From Lysobacteraceae bacterium (GTDB lineage Bacteria; Pseudomonadota; Gammaproteobacteria; Xanthomonadales; Xanthomonadaceae), in contig JAGNNB010000143.1 of NCBI GenBank assembly GCA_017990865.1, forward strand, positions 1 through 7,539: a stretch of DNA of 7,539 nucleotides. The letters are read 5' to 3'. Numbering within the stretch: the first letter of the stretch is position 1; every line of letters starts with the position of its first letter. Positions 1-7,524 of this stretch are shown in pieces. A program made the position numbers and the translations under genes. The notes beneath the pieces are model-generated. The model had not been told where the DNA came from. It ran no database searches and saw nothing but the letters and a program-made list of their open reading frames with translations.

Positions 1-1283
1 GCGGCGACGATCTCGGCGTGCTGGCGCATCCGGCCACGTCGAACGAAGAAGGCGCGCTGCTCGCGCGTCTGGCCGACGCGCTGGGCACCGGCAATCTCGA
101 CCATCGCATCGCGCAGCACGATCTATCCGACGGCGCCGTCGCCGCGCCGTTCGCGCTGTCGGTCGCCGAGATCGAACAGGCCGGTACCATCGTCATCGTC
201 GGTTCGAATCTGCGCCACGAAGTGCCGTTGCTGCATCAGCGCGTGCATAAAGCCGCGAAGCGCGGCGCCGCGGTGCATGTGGTCAATCCGGTCGATTTCG
301 ATGTCACGTTCAAGGCCGCATCGAACACCCTCGTGCCGCCGTCGCAAATGGCCGCCGCGCTCGCCGCGTTGGCCGTGAACGAAAACGCCAAGCGGCCGGG
401 CGTGGTGGTGATCGTCGGTGCGGTCGCCGAGAACTCCATCCACGCGTCGGCGATTCGCAAAGCGGCTTCGGCGTTCGCGTCCGCCAACGGCGCCGCGCTG
501 TGCCGCATTCCGCAAGGCGCGAACGCGCTCGGCCTCGCGCAGATGGGCGTGCTGCCGACCGCGCGCGATGCGCAGGCGATGCTCGCCGATCCGCGCAAGG
601 CCTATGTCGTGTACGGCCTCGAACCGGGCCTCGACTTCGCCGATCAAGCGCGCGCATTGAAAGCGCTGGGCGCTGCGAAGGTCGTCGCGTTCAGTCAGTT
701 CGCGTGCCGTTCCACGCGCGCGGTCGCCGATGTGATTTTGCCGATCGCCGCGCTGCCCGAAATCGATGCGACGCTGACCAACCTCGATGGTTTCGATCAG
801 CACACCAGCGCCGGCGGCAAATCGCCGGGCGACGCGCGCCCGGGTTGGCGCGTGCTCCGCGCGCTGGGCGCGCAGCTCGATGCCGCGGGTTTCGATTTCA
901 ACGATCTGGCCGGTCTGCGCGCATCGCTCGCGCCGCGCAAGGTCGCTGTCGCCGCGTCGGCCGCGCAGCCGCAGACGGGTGAGGGCATCGAACTGGCGAT
1001 ATCGCCCGCGATTTATCGCGTCGATGCGACCACGCGTCGCGCCGCCGCGCTGCAAGCGCATCCGCTCAACGCCGGCCCGCGCATCGTGCTGCATTCGGCC
1101 GATGCGGCCGTGGCTTCGCTCGCGAGCGGCGCGATGGCGAAAGTCGATAACGGCCTCGGCACCGCGACGCTGCAAGTCGTGGTGGACGATCGCGTCGCGC
1201 GCGGTGCGGCGTGGGTCGAATCCGGCTACGGCCCGACGGCTGCGCTCGGCGGCGGTCGCGTTCGCGTGGCGGGGGTGGCCTGA
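1..1283 (+). CDS. nuoG: NADH-quinone oxidoreductase subunit G (NuoG), C-terminal part, 5' end cut by window
   Basis: This is the 3' part of nuoG, the large peripheral-arm subunit of complex I that carries several Fe-S clusters and whose C-terminal half is a molybdopterin-oxidoreductase fold without the cofactor. The frame is open from base 3 (GDDLG before the GTG at 18), so that GTG is an internal Val and not a start; the gene begins upstream of the window. About 427 residues remain. The N-terminal Cys-rich cluster domain lies outside. Recognisable pieces are a [12 protein letters not shown] stretch near bases 616-651, and [19 protein letters not shown] followed by [10 protein letters not shown] at about bases 727-870. 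The latter matches the family's conserved end of the molybdopterin-fold domain. A small C-terminal domain ends at GRVRVAGVA. The fragment is roughly 22% alanine, mostly GCG/GCC codons. The TGA stop overlaps the nuoH start by one base. The following nuoH confirms the identity. Confidence 0.96.
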   Translation, partial: GDDLGVLAHPATSNEEGALLARLADALGTGNLDHRIAQHDLSDGAVAAPFALSVAEIEQAGTIVIVGSNLRHEVPLLHQRVHKAAKRGAAVHVVNPVDFDVTFKAASNTLVPPSQMAAALAALAVNENAKRPGVVVIVGAVAENSIHASAIRKAASAFASANGAALCRIPQGANALGLAQMGVLPTARDAQAMLADPRKAYVVYGLEPGLDFADQARALKALGAAKVVAFSQFACRSTRAVADVILPIAALPEIDATLTNLDGFDQHTSAGGKSPGDARPGWRVLRALGAQLDAAGFDFNDLAGLRASLAPRKVAVAASAAQPQTGEGIELAISPAIYRVDATTRRAAALQAHPLNAGPRIVLHSADAAVASLASGAMAKVDNGLGTATLQVVVDDRVARGAAWVESGYGPTAALGGGRVRVAGVA

Positions 1284-2362
1284 TGGAGATGCTGTTCGAC
1301 TCGTTCCGCGATTGGCTGCTCGCTTACGGCACCGCGGGCGCGCTCGCCTGGATCGTTCTGAAAATCCTGGCCATCGCCGTGCCGGTGATCGTCAGCGTCG
1401 CGTTCTACGTGGTGTGGGAGCGCAAGCTCATCGGTTGGATGCACGTGCGCCACGGACCGATGTACGTGGGCTGGGGCATCCTGCAAGCCTTCGCCGACGT
1501 GTTCAAACTGCTGTTCAAGGAAGTGCTGCAACCGTCCAGCGCGAACAAACCTTTGTTCATCCTCGCGCCGATGTTGGCGCTGGTGCCGGCGTTCGCCGCT
1601 TGGGCGGTGGTGCCGTTCGACGCGCGCCTCGTGCTGTCGAACGCGAATGCGGGCCTGTTGTATCTGCTTGCGATGACCTCGCTGGGCGTGTACGGCATCA
1701 TCCTCGCCGGTTGGGCTTCGAACTCGAAATACGCCTTCCTCGGCGCGATGCGTTCCGCCGCGCAGGTGGTGTCGTACGAAATCGCGATGGGCTTCGCGCT
1801 GGTCGGCGTGTTGATGGCGGCGGGTAGCTTGAACCTCACCGACATCGTGATTGCGCAGTCGGGCAACGCAGGTTTCCTCGAGTGGTTCTGGTTCCCGCTG
1901 CTGCCGCTGTTCGTCGTGTACTTCGTGTCGGGCGTGGCCGAAACCAACCGCGCGCCGTTCGACGTGGTGGAAGGCGAATCGGAAATCGTCGCCGGTCACA
2001 TGGTCGAATACTCGGGTTCGCAGTTCTCGCTGTTCTTCCTGGCCGAATACGCCAACATGATCCTGGTGAGTTTCCTCACCGCGCTGTTCTTCTGCGGCGG
2101 TTGGTTGAGCCCGATCCAGGGCTGGGTCGTGGCCGATGTATCGCCGTTCGTCGATTGGATTTGGAAGGGCGGCTGGCCTTGGCTACTGATGAAGGTGTTC
2201 TTCTTCGCCAGCCTGTTCATCTGGTTCCGCGCTTCGTTCCCGCGCTATCGCTACGACCAGATCATGCGCCTGGGCTGGAAGGTGTTCATTCCCATCACCA
2301 TCGCCTGGATCTTCGCGACCGCGCTGTTGGTGCATTTCGGCGTGTTCGAGGCGGGCCAGTGA
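1283..2362 (+). CDS. nuoH: NADH-quinone oxidoreductase subunit H (NuoH)
   Basis: This 359-residue inner-membrane protein is the ND1 homologue. It forms most of the quinone-binding chamber at the junction of the peripheral and membrane arms. Family marks seen: [16 protein letters not shown] (residues 44-59), matching the conserved first cytoplasmic loop; [19 protein letters not shown] (143-161), the first ND1 signature; and [19 protein letters not shown] (220-238), the acidic loop and second signature, with Glu220, Glu230, Glu232 and Glu234. [15 protein letters not shown] (242-256) follows. About eight hydrophobic segments are visible, as usual for the family. The protein is somewhat longer than E. 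coli NuoH (about 325 residues), with extra length at the N-terminus and around residues 274-298. The ATG at 1283 is chosen because it overlaps the nuoG stop in a TGATG arrangement and is preceded by a G-rich stretch (about 1270-1278). The open frame extends upstream into nuoG, but that part has no homologous character. Confidence 0.97.
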   Translation: MEMLFDSFRDWLLAYGTAGALAWIVLKILAIAVPVIVSVAFYVVWERKLIGWMHVRHGPMYVGWGILQAFADVFKLLFKEVLQPSSANKPLFILAPMLALVPAFAAWAVVPFDARLVLSNANAGLLYLLAMTSLGVYGIILAGWASNSKYAFLGAMRSAAQVVSYEIAMGFALVGVLMAAGSLNLTDIVIAQSGNAGFLEWFWFPLLPLFVVYFVSGVAETNRAPFDVVEGESEIVAGHMVEYSGSQFSLFFLAEYANMILVSFLTALFFCGGWLSPIQGWVVADVSPFVDWIWKGGWPWLLMKVFFFASLFIWFRASFPRYRYDQIMRLGWKVFIPITIAWIFATALLVHFGVFEAGQ

Positions 2363-2850
2363 TGAGCAAGATCGTCTCTTATCTCAAAAGCCTGCTGCTG
2401 CTGGAGTTGTTCCAGGGCATGTGGCTGACGTTCAAGTACCTCTGGCGTCCGAAGTACACGCTGATGTACCCGATGGAAAAGACGCCGCAGTCGCCGCGTT
2501 TCCGCGGCCTGCACGCGCTGCGTCGTTATCCCAACGGCGAGGAACGCTGCATCGCCTGCAAATTGTGCGAAGCGGTGTGCCCGGCGCTGGCGATCACCAT
2601 CGACTCGGAACAACGCGCCGACGGCACCCGCCGCACCACGCGTTACGACATCGATCTGTTCAAGTGCATCTACTGCGGTTTCTGCGAGGAATCCTGCCCC
2701 GTCGACTCGATCGTGGAAACCCATCTGCACGAGTACCACTTCGAGAAGCGCGGCGAGAACATCGTGACCAAACCGCAGTTGTTGGCGATCGGCGATCGGC
2801 TGGAGCAGGAAATCGCCGAACGTCGCGCCGCCGACGCCCCTTTCCGTTGA
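2362..2850 (+). CDS. nuoI: NADH-quinone oxidoreductase subunit I (NuoI), 2x[4Fe-4S] ferredoxin-type
   Basis: This 162-residue subunit carries clusters N6a and N6b, passing electrons from the peripheral-arm chain toward the last cluster and quinone. It sits on the cytoplasmic face next to NuoH. Two classical CxxCxxCxxxCP motifs are visible: Cys63, Cys66, Cys69, Cys73 ([12 protein letters not shown]) and Cys102, Cys105, Cys108, Cys112 ([12 protein letters not shown]). All eight cluster ligands are present. The N-terminus (residues 1-50) has an amphipathic, membrane-contacting part and the typical stretch [20 protein letters not shown]. The length matches the proteobacterial family. The ATG at 2362 overlaps the nuoH TGA by one base, and a GAGG at 2348-2351 could serve as ribosome binding site. 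The frame runs open upstream inside nuoH, but that extension is an Arg-rich out-of-frame shadow and is rejected. Confidence 0.98.
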   Translation: MSKIVSYLKSLLLLELFQGMWLTFKYLWRPKYTLMYPMEKTPQSPRFRGLHALRRYPNGEERCIACKLCEAVCPALAITIDSEQRADGTRRTTRYDIDLFKCIYCGFCEESCPVDSIVETHLHEYHFEKRGENIVTKPQLLAIGDRLEQEIAERRAADAPFR

Positions 2851-2875
2851 GCAACACCCGATAAGCATGAGCCGC

Positions 2876-2880
2876 TGAGG
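2876..2880 (+). promoter_or_regulatory. Probable ribosome binding site for nuoJ
   Basis: TGAGG lies six bases before the GTG at 2887 and supports that codon as the nuoJ start. It matters because nuoJ is separated from nuoI by 36 bases and lacks an overlapping ATG, so independent ribosome loading is likely here. It is assigned only from complementarity to the 16S anti-Shine-Dalgarno. Confidence 0.55.
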
Positions 2881-2886
2881 ATCATC

Positions 2887-3534
2887 GTGGATTCCGCAAC
2901 CTTCGTTTTCATGGTCTTCGCCACCGTCGCGGTCGTCGCCGCGGGCGGCGTCGTGACCGTGCGCAATCCGGTGCATGCGGCGCTCTGCCTCGTGCTGACC
3001 TTTTTCACCGTGGCCTGCACCTGGCTCCTCGCCGGCGCCGAATTCCTCGGCGTGGCCTTGATCCTGGTGTACGTCGGCGCGGTGATGGTGCTGTTCCTGT
3101 TCGTGGTGATGATGCTCGATGTCGATACCGCGCCCTTGCGCGAGGGCTTCGTACGCTATCTGCCGGTCGGGTTGGTGGTCGCGGTGGTCATGCTGTTGGA
3201 GCTGTTGACCTTGATCGGCGTGAAAGCCGAGTTGAGCAATGCCTTCGGCCAAGACCCCGCCGAAGCCGCGGGCATGTCGAACACCGAGTGGATCGCCCGC
3301 GCGCTGTTCACCGATTTCCTGCTGCCGTTCGAAGTGGCGGCGGTGATCCTGACCATCGCCGTGATCGCGGCGGTGATGTTGACGCTGCGCCGCCGCGTCG
3401 GCACCAAGCATCAGAACCCGGCTGAGCAGTCGCGCGTGCGCGCGCAGGATCGCATTCGGATGGTGAAGATGGACGCGACCGCGCCGGCTGAAGCGTCGGA
3501 AGGGACCGCCGTCGCCGAGGAGGTGAAGTCGTGA
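2887..3534 (+). CDS. nuoJ: NADH-quinone oxidoreductase subunit J (NuoJ)
   Basis: This 215-residue membrane subunit is the ND6 homologue, with about five hydrophobic helices. It sits between NuoH/NuoA and NuoK and helps relay conformational change from the quinone site. The diagnostic third helix, [20 protein letters not shown] (about residues 55-74), is clear. Tyr62 and Gly64 correspond to the conserved Tyr59/Gly61 of E. coli, where the helix has a pi-bulge. NPVHAAL at 27-33 is also typical. The start is GTG at 2887: it places NPVHA about three residues further in than in E. coli, and a GAGG sits just upstream, whereas the next in-frame ATG (2914) would cut into the first helix. After the last helix there is a charged, Ala/Glu-rich tail (about residues 168-215) that makes the protein longer than the 184-residue E. 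coli form. The stop overlaps the nuoK ATG by one base. Confidence 0.96.
   Translation: MDSATFVFMVFATVAVVAAGGVVTVRNPVHAALCLVLTFFTVACTWLLAGAEFLGVALILVYVGAVMVLFLFVVMMLDVDTAPLREGFVRYLPVGLVVAVVMLLELLTLIGVKAELSNAFGQDPAEAAGMSNTEWIARALFTDFLLPFEVAAVILTIAVIAAVMLTLRRRVGTKHQNPAEQSRVRAQDRIRMVKMDATAPAEASEGTAVAEEVKS
3517..3525 (+). promoter_or_regulatory. Strong Shine-Dalgarno site for nuoK, inside the nuoJ 3' end
   Basis: GAGGAGGTG contains GGAGGTG, a seven-base perfect match to the 16S anti-Shine-Dalgarno. It lies eight bases before the ATG at 3534 and five before the alternative GTG at 3531. The spacing favours the ATG. It is the best ribosome binding site I noticed in the window and lies within codons for the Glu-Glu-Val near the NuoJ C-terminus. 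Confidence 0.75.
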
Positions 3535-3845
3535 TGGGTCAACTCGCCCTCGGGCATTACCTCGCGCTGAGCGCCGCGCTGTTCTGCATCAGCGTCGCCG
3601 GCATCATTCTCAACCGCAAGAACGTCATCATTCTGCTGATGTCGATCGAGCTGATGCTGCTCAGCGTCAACGTCAATTTCGTGGCGTTCTCGCGGCACCT
3701 CGGCGACGCGGCCGGCCAGATCTTCGTGTTCTTCATCCTGACCGTTGCGGCCGCCGAGGCCGCGATCGGTCTCGCGATCCTGGTCACCCTGTTCCGCAAC
3801 CGGCGCACGATCAATGTCGCCGAAATCGACACTCTGAAAGGCTGA
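3534..3845 (+). CDS. nuoK: NADH-quinone oxidoreductase subunit K (NuoK)
   Basis: This is the small three-helix membrane subunit (ND4L homologue), 103 residues from the chosen ATG against 100 in E. coli. It passes the coupling signal from NuoJ/NuoA to NuoN. The two membrane-buried glutamates essential in the family are present: Glu39 in [12 protein letters not shown] and Glu75 in [12 protein letters not shown], matching E. coli Glu36 and Glu72. Helices span about residues 8-26, 30-52 and 63-87, followed by a short charged C-terminus. The ATG at 3534 is preferred over the GTG three bases upstream because it gives the same TGATG one-base overlap seen at other junctions and better spacing from the strong ribosome binding site. 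The nuoL start follows after eight bases. Confidence 0.97.
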   Translation: MGQLALGHYLALSAALFCISVAGIILNRKNVIILLMSIELMLLSVNVNFVAFSRHLGDAAGQIFVFFILTVAAAEAAIGLAILVTLFRNRRTINVAEIDTLKG

Positions 3846-3853
3846 TCGTCGGC

Positions 3854-5977
3854 ATGGAACCCATCACTCCGTCCATCCTGATCGCGATCGTACTCGCGCC
3901 GCTGATCGGCGCGATCCTCGCCGGCCTGTTCGGTCGGCGTATCGGCCGCGTCGGCGCGCATTCGGCAACGATTCTCGGCGTCGCCGTGAGCTGCGCGCTG
4001 TCGTGCTACACACTGTGGCAGTTGTTGCAGGGCGCCTCGCCGTTCAACGAGAACGTCTACACGTTCTTCGATGTCGCCGGCTACGACGCGCACGTCGGCT
4101 TCATGATCGACAAGCTCACCGCGATGATGATGGTGGTCGTCACCTTCGTGTCGCTGCTGGTCCACGTCTACACCATCGGCTACATGGCCGAAGACCCGGG
4201 TTACCAACGCTTTTTCAGCTACATCAGCCTGTTCACGTTCTCGATGCTGATGTTGGTGATGAGCAACAACTTCCTGCAACTGTTCTTCGGTTGGGAAGCG
4301 GTCGGTTTGGTGTCGTATCTGCTGATCGGGTTCTGGTTCAAGCGGCCCAGCGCGATCTTCGCCAATCTCAAGGCCTTTCTGGTCAACCGCGTCGGCGACT
4401 TCGGTTTCCTGCTCGGCATCGCCGGCGTGCTGTACTGGTTCGGCACGCTGGACTACGCGACCGTGTTCGCCAATGCCAGCGCGACCATCGGCGGCGACCA
4501 AACCGTGCAGATTTTCGCCGGCAAGGAATGGTCGGTCGCCACGCTGATCTGCATCTGTCTGTTCATCGGCGCCATGGGCAAATCCGCGCAGGTGCCGTTG
4601 CACGTCTGGTTGCCGGATTCGATGGAAGGCCCGACCCCGATCTCGGCGTTGATCCACGCCGCGACGATGGTGACCGCAGGCATCTTCATGGTCGCGCGCA
4701 TGTCGCCGCTGTTCGAGCTGTCGGAAACGGCGCTGAACTTCGTGCTGTTCATCGGCGCCACGACCGCGTTCTTCACCGGCTTGATCGGTATCGTCCAGAA
4801 CGACATCAAGCGTGTGGTCGCGTATTCCACGCTGTCGCAGCTCGGCTACATGACCGTCGCGCTCGGCGTGTCGGCGTACTCGGCCGCGGTGTATCACCTG
4901 ATGACGCACGCCTTCTTCAAAGCGCTGCTGTTCCTCGCCGCGGGCTCGGTCATCATCGGCATGCACCACGAGCAGGACATGCGCAAGATGGGCGGCTTGC
5001 GCAAATACATGCCGATCACCTTCTGGACCAGCGTGATCGGCACGCTGGCGCTGGTCGGCACCCCGTTCTTCAGCGGTTTCTACTCGAAAGACACGATCAT
5101 CGAAGCCGCCGCGCATCATGCGCACCAGTCGCACGGCTGGATCGCGACCTACGGCTACTGGGCGGTGCTGCTGGGCGCGTTCGTGACCTCGTTCTACAGC
5201 TTCCGTTTGCTGTATCTGACGTATTTCGGCGAAGAGCGTTTCCGTCATGCGCATGAGGCGCATGGTGATACGGCTCACGGTCACGATGCGCATGATCATC
5301 ACGATGCGCACCACGACGATGCGCACGGCTCGCACGACGATCATGGCCACGGCCATGGCGCTCACGAGCCGCACGAGTCGCCGTGGGTCGTCACGCTGCC
5401 GCTGATCCTGTTGGCGATCCCCTCGATCTTCATCGGCTTCTTCACCGTCGGCCCGATGCTGTTCGGCACCGATACCGGCGGTCACGCCGAAGTCGGGTCG
5501 TTCTTCATGGGCGCGATCGATGTGCTGCCGCAGCACGACGCGATGGCGGCGCTGAAAGAGGAATTCCACGGTGCGGTGAAGTTCGCGTTGCACGGCTTTA
5601 CCGCGCCCGCGTTCTGGCTGGCCTTCGGCGGCTTCCTGCTCGCCACCATCATGTACTGGTGGAAGCCGGGCCTGCCGGCCAAGGTCGCCGCGTTCGGTCC
5701 GGCGAAGCTGATCGCCCGCGTGCTGAACAACAAATACGGTATGGACGATCTGTGGATCGGCGGCTTCGCCGGCGGCGGCGTTCTCGCGGGCAAGTTGGCG
5801 CGCAAGACCGACGAAAAAGTCGTCGACGGCCTGTTCGTCAACGGCAGCGCGCGACTCGTGGACGTGTGCGCGGGGCTGCTGCGCAAAACCCAGACCGGCT
5901 ATCTCTATCACTACGCCTTCGCGATGATCCTCGGTTTGATCGCGCTGCTGGCCGTGCTGATCCATTACTCGCGCTGA
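3854..5977 (+). CDS. nuoL: NADH-quinone oxidoreductase subunit L (NuoL), with His-rich loop
   Basis: This 707-residue distal proton-pumping subunit is the ND5 homologue, related to Mrp antiporters. Conserved residues aligned with E. coli NuoL from memory are all present: Glu148 (E144) in FFGWEAVGLVSYLLIGF, Asp182 (D178), Lys243 (K229) in MGKSAQVPLHVWLPD, His268 (H254) in ALIHAATMVTAG, Lys319 (K305) in NDIKRVVAYST, His348/His352/Lys356 (H334/H338/K342) and Lys412 (K399) in FFSGFYSKD. After the helix ending at YLTYFGEERF is a histidine-rich insert (465-507). The C-terminal part has NKYGMDDLW (626-634), then the region expected to form the long lateral helix, and a final hydrophobic helix near 682-704. 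The protein is longer than E. coli NuoL (613), in part because of the insert. The ATG at 3854 fits the first helix; AAAGG at about 3837-3841 is a distant, weak ribosome binding site. Confidence 0.98.
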   Translation: MEPITPSILIAIVLAPLIGAILAGLFGRRIGRVGAHSATILGVAVSCALSCYTLWQLLQGASPFNENVYTFFDVAGYDAHVGFMIDKLTAMMMVVVTFVSLLVHVYTIGYMAEDPGYQRFFSYISLFTFSMLMLVMSNNFLQLFFGWEAVGLVSYLLIGFWFKRPSAIFANLKAFLVNRVGDFGFLLGIAGVLYWFGTLDYATVFANASATIGGDQTVQIFAGKEWSVATLICICLFIGAMGKSAQVPLHVWLPDSMEGPTPISALIHAATMVTAGIFMVARMSPLFELSETALNFVLFIGATTAFFTGLIGIVQNDIKRVVAYSTLSQLGYMTVALGVSAYSAAVYHLMTHAFFKALLFLAAGSVIIGMHHEQDMRKMGGLRKYMPITFWTSVIGTLALVGTPFFSGFYSKDTIIEAAAHHAHQSHGWIATYGYWAVLLGAFVTSFYSFRLLYLTYFGEERFRHAHEAHGDTAHGHDAHDHHDAHHDDAHGSHDDHGHGHGAHEPHESPWVVTLPLILLAIPSIFIGFFTVGPMLFGTDTGGHAEVGSFFMGAIDVLPQHDAMAALKEEFHGAVKFALHGFTAPAFWLAFGGFLLATIMYWWKPGLPAKVAAFGPAKLIARVLNNKYGMDDLWIGGFAGGGVLAGKLARKTDEKVVDGLFVNGSARLVDVCAGLLRKTQTGYLYHYAFAMILGLIALLAVLIHYSR
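5246..5374 (+). other. Histidine-rich segment within NuoL (residues 465-507)
   Basis: In this 43-residue stretch, 17 residues are His; the rest are mostly Asp, Ala, Gly and Glu, with almost no hydrophobic side chains. It lies between the helix ending YLTYFG and the next helix starting near WVVTLPLILL, where E. coli NuoL has only a short loop that itself has a few histidines (HAHAVKGVTHS). By homology to the NuoL topology I expect it on the cytoplasmic side, but I cannot prove this from the sequence. His/Asp runs of this kind often bind Zn, Ni or Cu; any metal role here is inference. It may equally be a neutral length-variable linker. Confidence 0.85.
5282..5325 (+). repeat. Short imperfect in-frame direct repeats in the nuoL His-rich segment
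   Basis: CACGATGCGCA occurs at 5282-5292 and again at 5300-5310, an 18-base step equal to six codons (HDAHDH then HDAHHD). The core GATGCGCA appears a third time at 5318-5325, offset 15 bases from the second. All copies are in the same reading frame and spacings are multiples of three. This is consistent with expansion by replication slippage inside a tolerant loop; convergent codon choice in a biased composition is the alternative. Confidence 0.6.
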
Positions 5978-6002
5978 CCTCGACGACGGATACCCCTTCA
6001 CG

Positions 6003-7514
6003 ATGCATCCCTGGCCTTTACTCAGCATCTTGATTTGGCTGCCGATTCTCGGCGGCGCGCTGGCACTGATGCTCGGCAACGAGCGCGCCAAGACCGCGCG
6101 CTGGTTGGCGCTCGGCGTCGCCGTGCTGACCTTCGTCCTCAGCCTGCCGCTGATCGTCCACTTCGACTATTTCACCTCGGCGATGCAGTTCGTCGAGCGT
6201 CGCGATTGGATTCCGGCCTACGACATCCAGTATCACCTCGGCGCCGATGGCATTTCGGTCGCGTTGATCGTGCTGACCACGCTGACCACCGCTTTGGTGT
6301 TGATCGGCGCCTGGACCTCGATCGAAAAACGGGTGAACCAGTACGTCGCCGCGTTCCTGTTCCTCGAAGGTTTGATGATCGGCGTCTTCACGGCGATCGA
6401 TTCCATGCTGTTCTACGTGTTCTTCGAGGGCATGCTCATCCCGATGTTCATCATCATCGGCGTGTGGGGCGGCCCGCGGCGCGTGTACGCATCGGTCAAG
6501 TTCTTCCTGTACACCTTCCTCGGTTCGGTGTTCATGCTGGTCGGCTTGATCTACCTGTACCTGAAGACCGGTAGCTGGCAGTTGCCCGATCTCTACGCCG
6601 TGCAGCTCGATGCGCGCGAGCAGATGTGGTTGTTCTTCGCGTTCCTTGTGGCGTTCGCGGTCAAAGTGCCGATGTTCCCGGTGCACACTTGGTTGCCGGA
6701 CGCGCACGTCGAAGCGCCGACCGGCGGCTCGGTGATTCTGGCCGCGATCATGCTGAAGATCGGCGGTTACGGCTTCCTGCGCTTCAACTTGCCGATCGTG
6801 CCCGACGCCAGCCATGAGTTCGGTATGTTGGTCATCGTTCTCAGCTTGATCGCGGTGGTGTACATCGGCTTGGTCGCCCTGGTACAGGACGACATGAAGA
6901 AGCTGATCGCCTATTCGTCGATCTCGCACATGGGTTTCGTCACCCTCGGCATCTTCATCTCGATGATGCTGGTCCGCGATGCCGGCAACCCGGAAGCGGC
7001 GCGCCTGGGTATGCAGGGCGCGATGGTGCAGATGATCTCGCACGGGTTCATCTCCGGCGCGATGTTCTCCTGCGTCGGCGTGCTGTACGACCGCATGCAT
7101 TCGCGCATGATCAAAGACTACGGCGGCGTCGCGAACGTCATGCCTTGGTTCGCGGCGTTCTTCGTGTTCTTCGGTATGGCCAACTCCGGCCTGCCGGGAA
7201 CCTCCGGGTTCGTCGGCGAATTCATGGTGGTGCTGGCCAGCTTCCAGGCGCACCCGGGCATCGCGTTCGTCGCTGCCATCACCTTGATCGTCGGCGCCGC
7301 CTACACGCTGTGGCTGGTCAAGCGCGTGGTGTTCGGCGAGATCGGCAATGCCCACGTCGCCGAGCTCGAAGACATCAACCCGCGCGAATGGATCGTGCTC
7401 GGCACGTTCGCGATCGGGGTGCTGCTGATCGGCGTCTATCCGAAGCCGCTGACCGATCTGATGGAACCCGCAATCGCCCAGCTCGCCAGCCATTTGGTCG
7501 ATAGCAAGCTCTGA
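6003..7514 (+). CDS. nuoM: NADH-quinone oxidoreductase subunit M (NuoM)
   Basis: This 503-residue membrane subunit is the ND4 homologue, an antiporter-like proton channel between NuoL and NuoN, expected to have 14 helices. Key residues aligned from memory with E. coli NuoM are present: Glu142 (E144) in VFFEGMLIPMF, Lys221 (K234) in AVKVPMFPVHTWLPDAHVEA, Lys252 (K265) in IMLKIGGYGFLRF, and Glu406 (E407) in GTSGFVGEFMVVLASF. DDMKKLIAYSSISHMGFV and MISHGFISGAMF, with His347, are also family hallmarks. The length is close to the E. coli protein (509). The ATG at 6003 precedes the expected first helix (PLLSILIWLPILGGALALML). The 25-base gap after nuoL contains no strong ribosome binding site, only a weak purine-containing ACGGA. 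The stop at 7512-7514 is followed ten bases later by the next start. No frameshift or internal disruption is seen. Confidence 0.98.
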   Translation: MHPWPLLSILIWLPILGGALALMLGNERAKTARWLALGVAVLTFVLSLPLIVHFDYFTSAMQFVERRDWIPAYDIQYHLGADGISVALIVLTTLTTALVLIGAWTSIEKRVNQYVAAFLFLEGLMIGVFTAIDSMLFYVFFEGMLIPMFIIIGVWGGPRRVYASVKFFLYTFLGSVFMLVGLIYLYLKTGSWQLPDLYAVQLDAREQMWLFFAFLVAFAVKVPMFPVHTWLPDAHVEAPTGGSVILAAIMLKIGGYGFLRFNLPIVPDASHEFGMLVIVLSLIAVVYIGLVALVQDDMKKLIAYSSISHMGFVTLGIFISMMLVRDAGNPEAARLGMQGAMVQMISHGFISGAMFSCVGVLYDRMHSRMIKDYGGVANVMPWFAAFFVFFGMANSGLPGTSGFVGEFMVVLASFQAHPGIAFVAAITLIVGAAYTLWLVKRVVFGEIGNAHVAELEDINPREWIVLGTFAIGVLLIGVYPKPLTDLMEPAIAQLASHLVDSKL

Positions 7515-7524
7515 GACCTCGAAG

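Noticed and set aside
18..20. GTG at base 18 as the start of a short gene
   Set aside because: The frame is open upstream to the window edge and the upstream residues fit NuoG, so this is an internal valine.
123..1175. A 350-codon minus-strand open frame opposite nuoG
   Set aside because: It is an Arg-rich shadow of the nuoG frame, whose sense translation has clear family motifs.
787..1827. A 346-codon plus-strand frame spanning nuoG and nuoH in another phase
   Set aside because: It is an Arg/Ala-rich frame-shifted reading of two real genes without any conserved motif, not a fusion gene.
2251..3411. A 386-codon minus-strand open frame opposite nuoH, nuoI and nuoJ
   Set aside because: It crosses three conserved genes and their junctions, and its product is His/Gln/Arg/Gly-rich with no family resemblance.
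3531..3533. GTG at 3531 as the nuoK start
   Set aside because: The ATG three bases later has better spacing from the GGAGGTG site and reproduces the TGATG overlap of the other junctions. The alternative would add only one residue.
5246..5374. The His-rich stretch as a separate metal-binding gene or a foreign insertion
   Set aside because: It is in frame within an uninterrupted nuoL, with conserved family sequence on both sides and no mobile-element ends.
3557..6091. An 844-codon open frame on the minus strand opposite nuoK, nuoL and the start of nuoM
   Set aside because: It is antisense to clearly conserved genes and translates to a low-complexity Arg/His/Asp/Gln/Glu-rich product with no recognisable domain. 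Long antisense frames of this kind are expected where the sense strand has strong G/C third-position bias.
6018..7493. A 491-codon minus-strand open frame opposite nuoM
   Set aside because: It has the same artefact composition (His, Asp, Gln, Arg-rich, no domain) and mirrors nuoM almost exactly.
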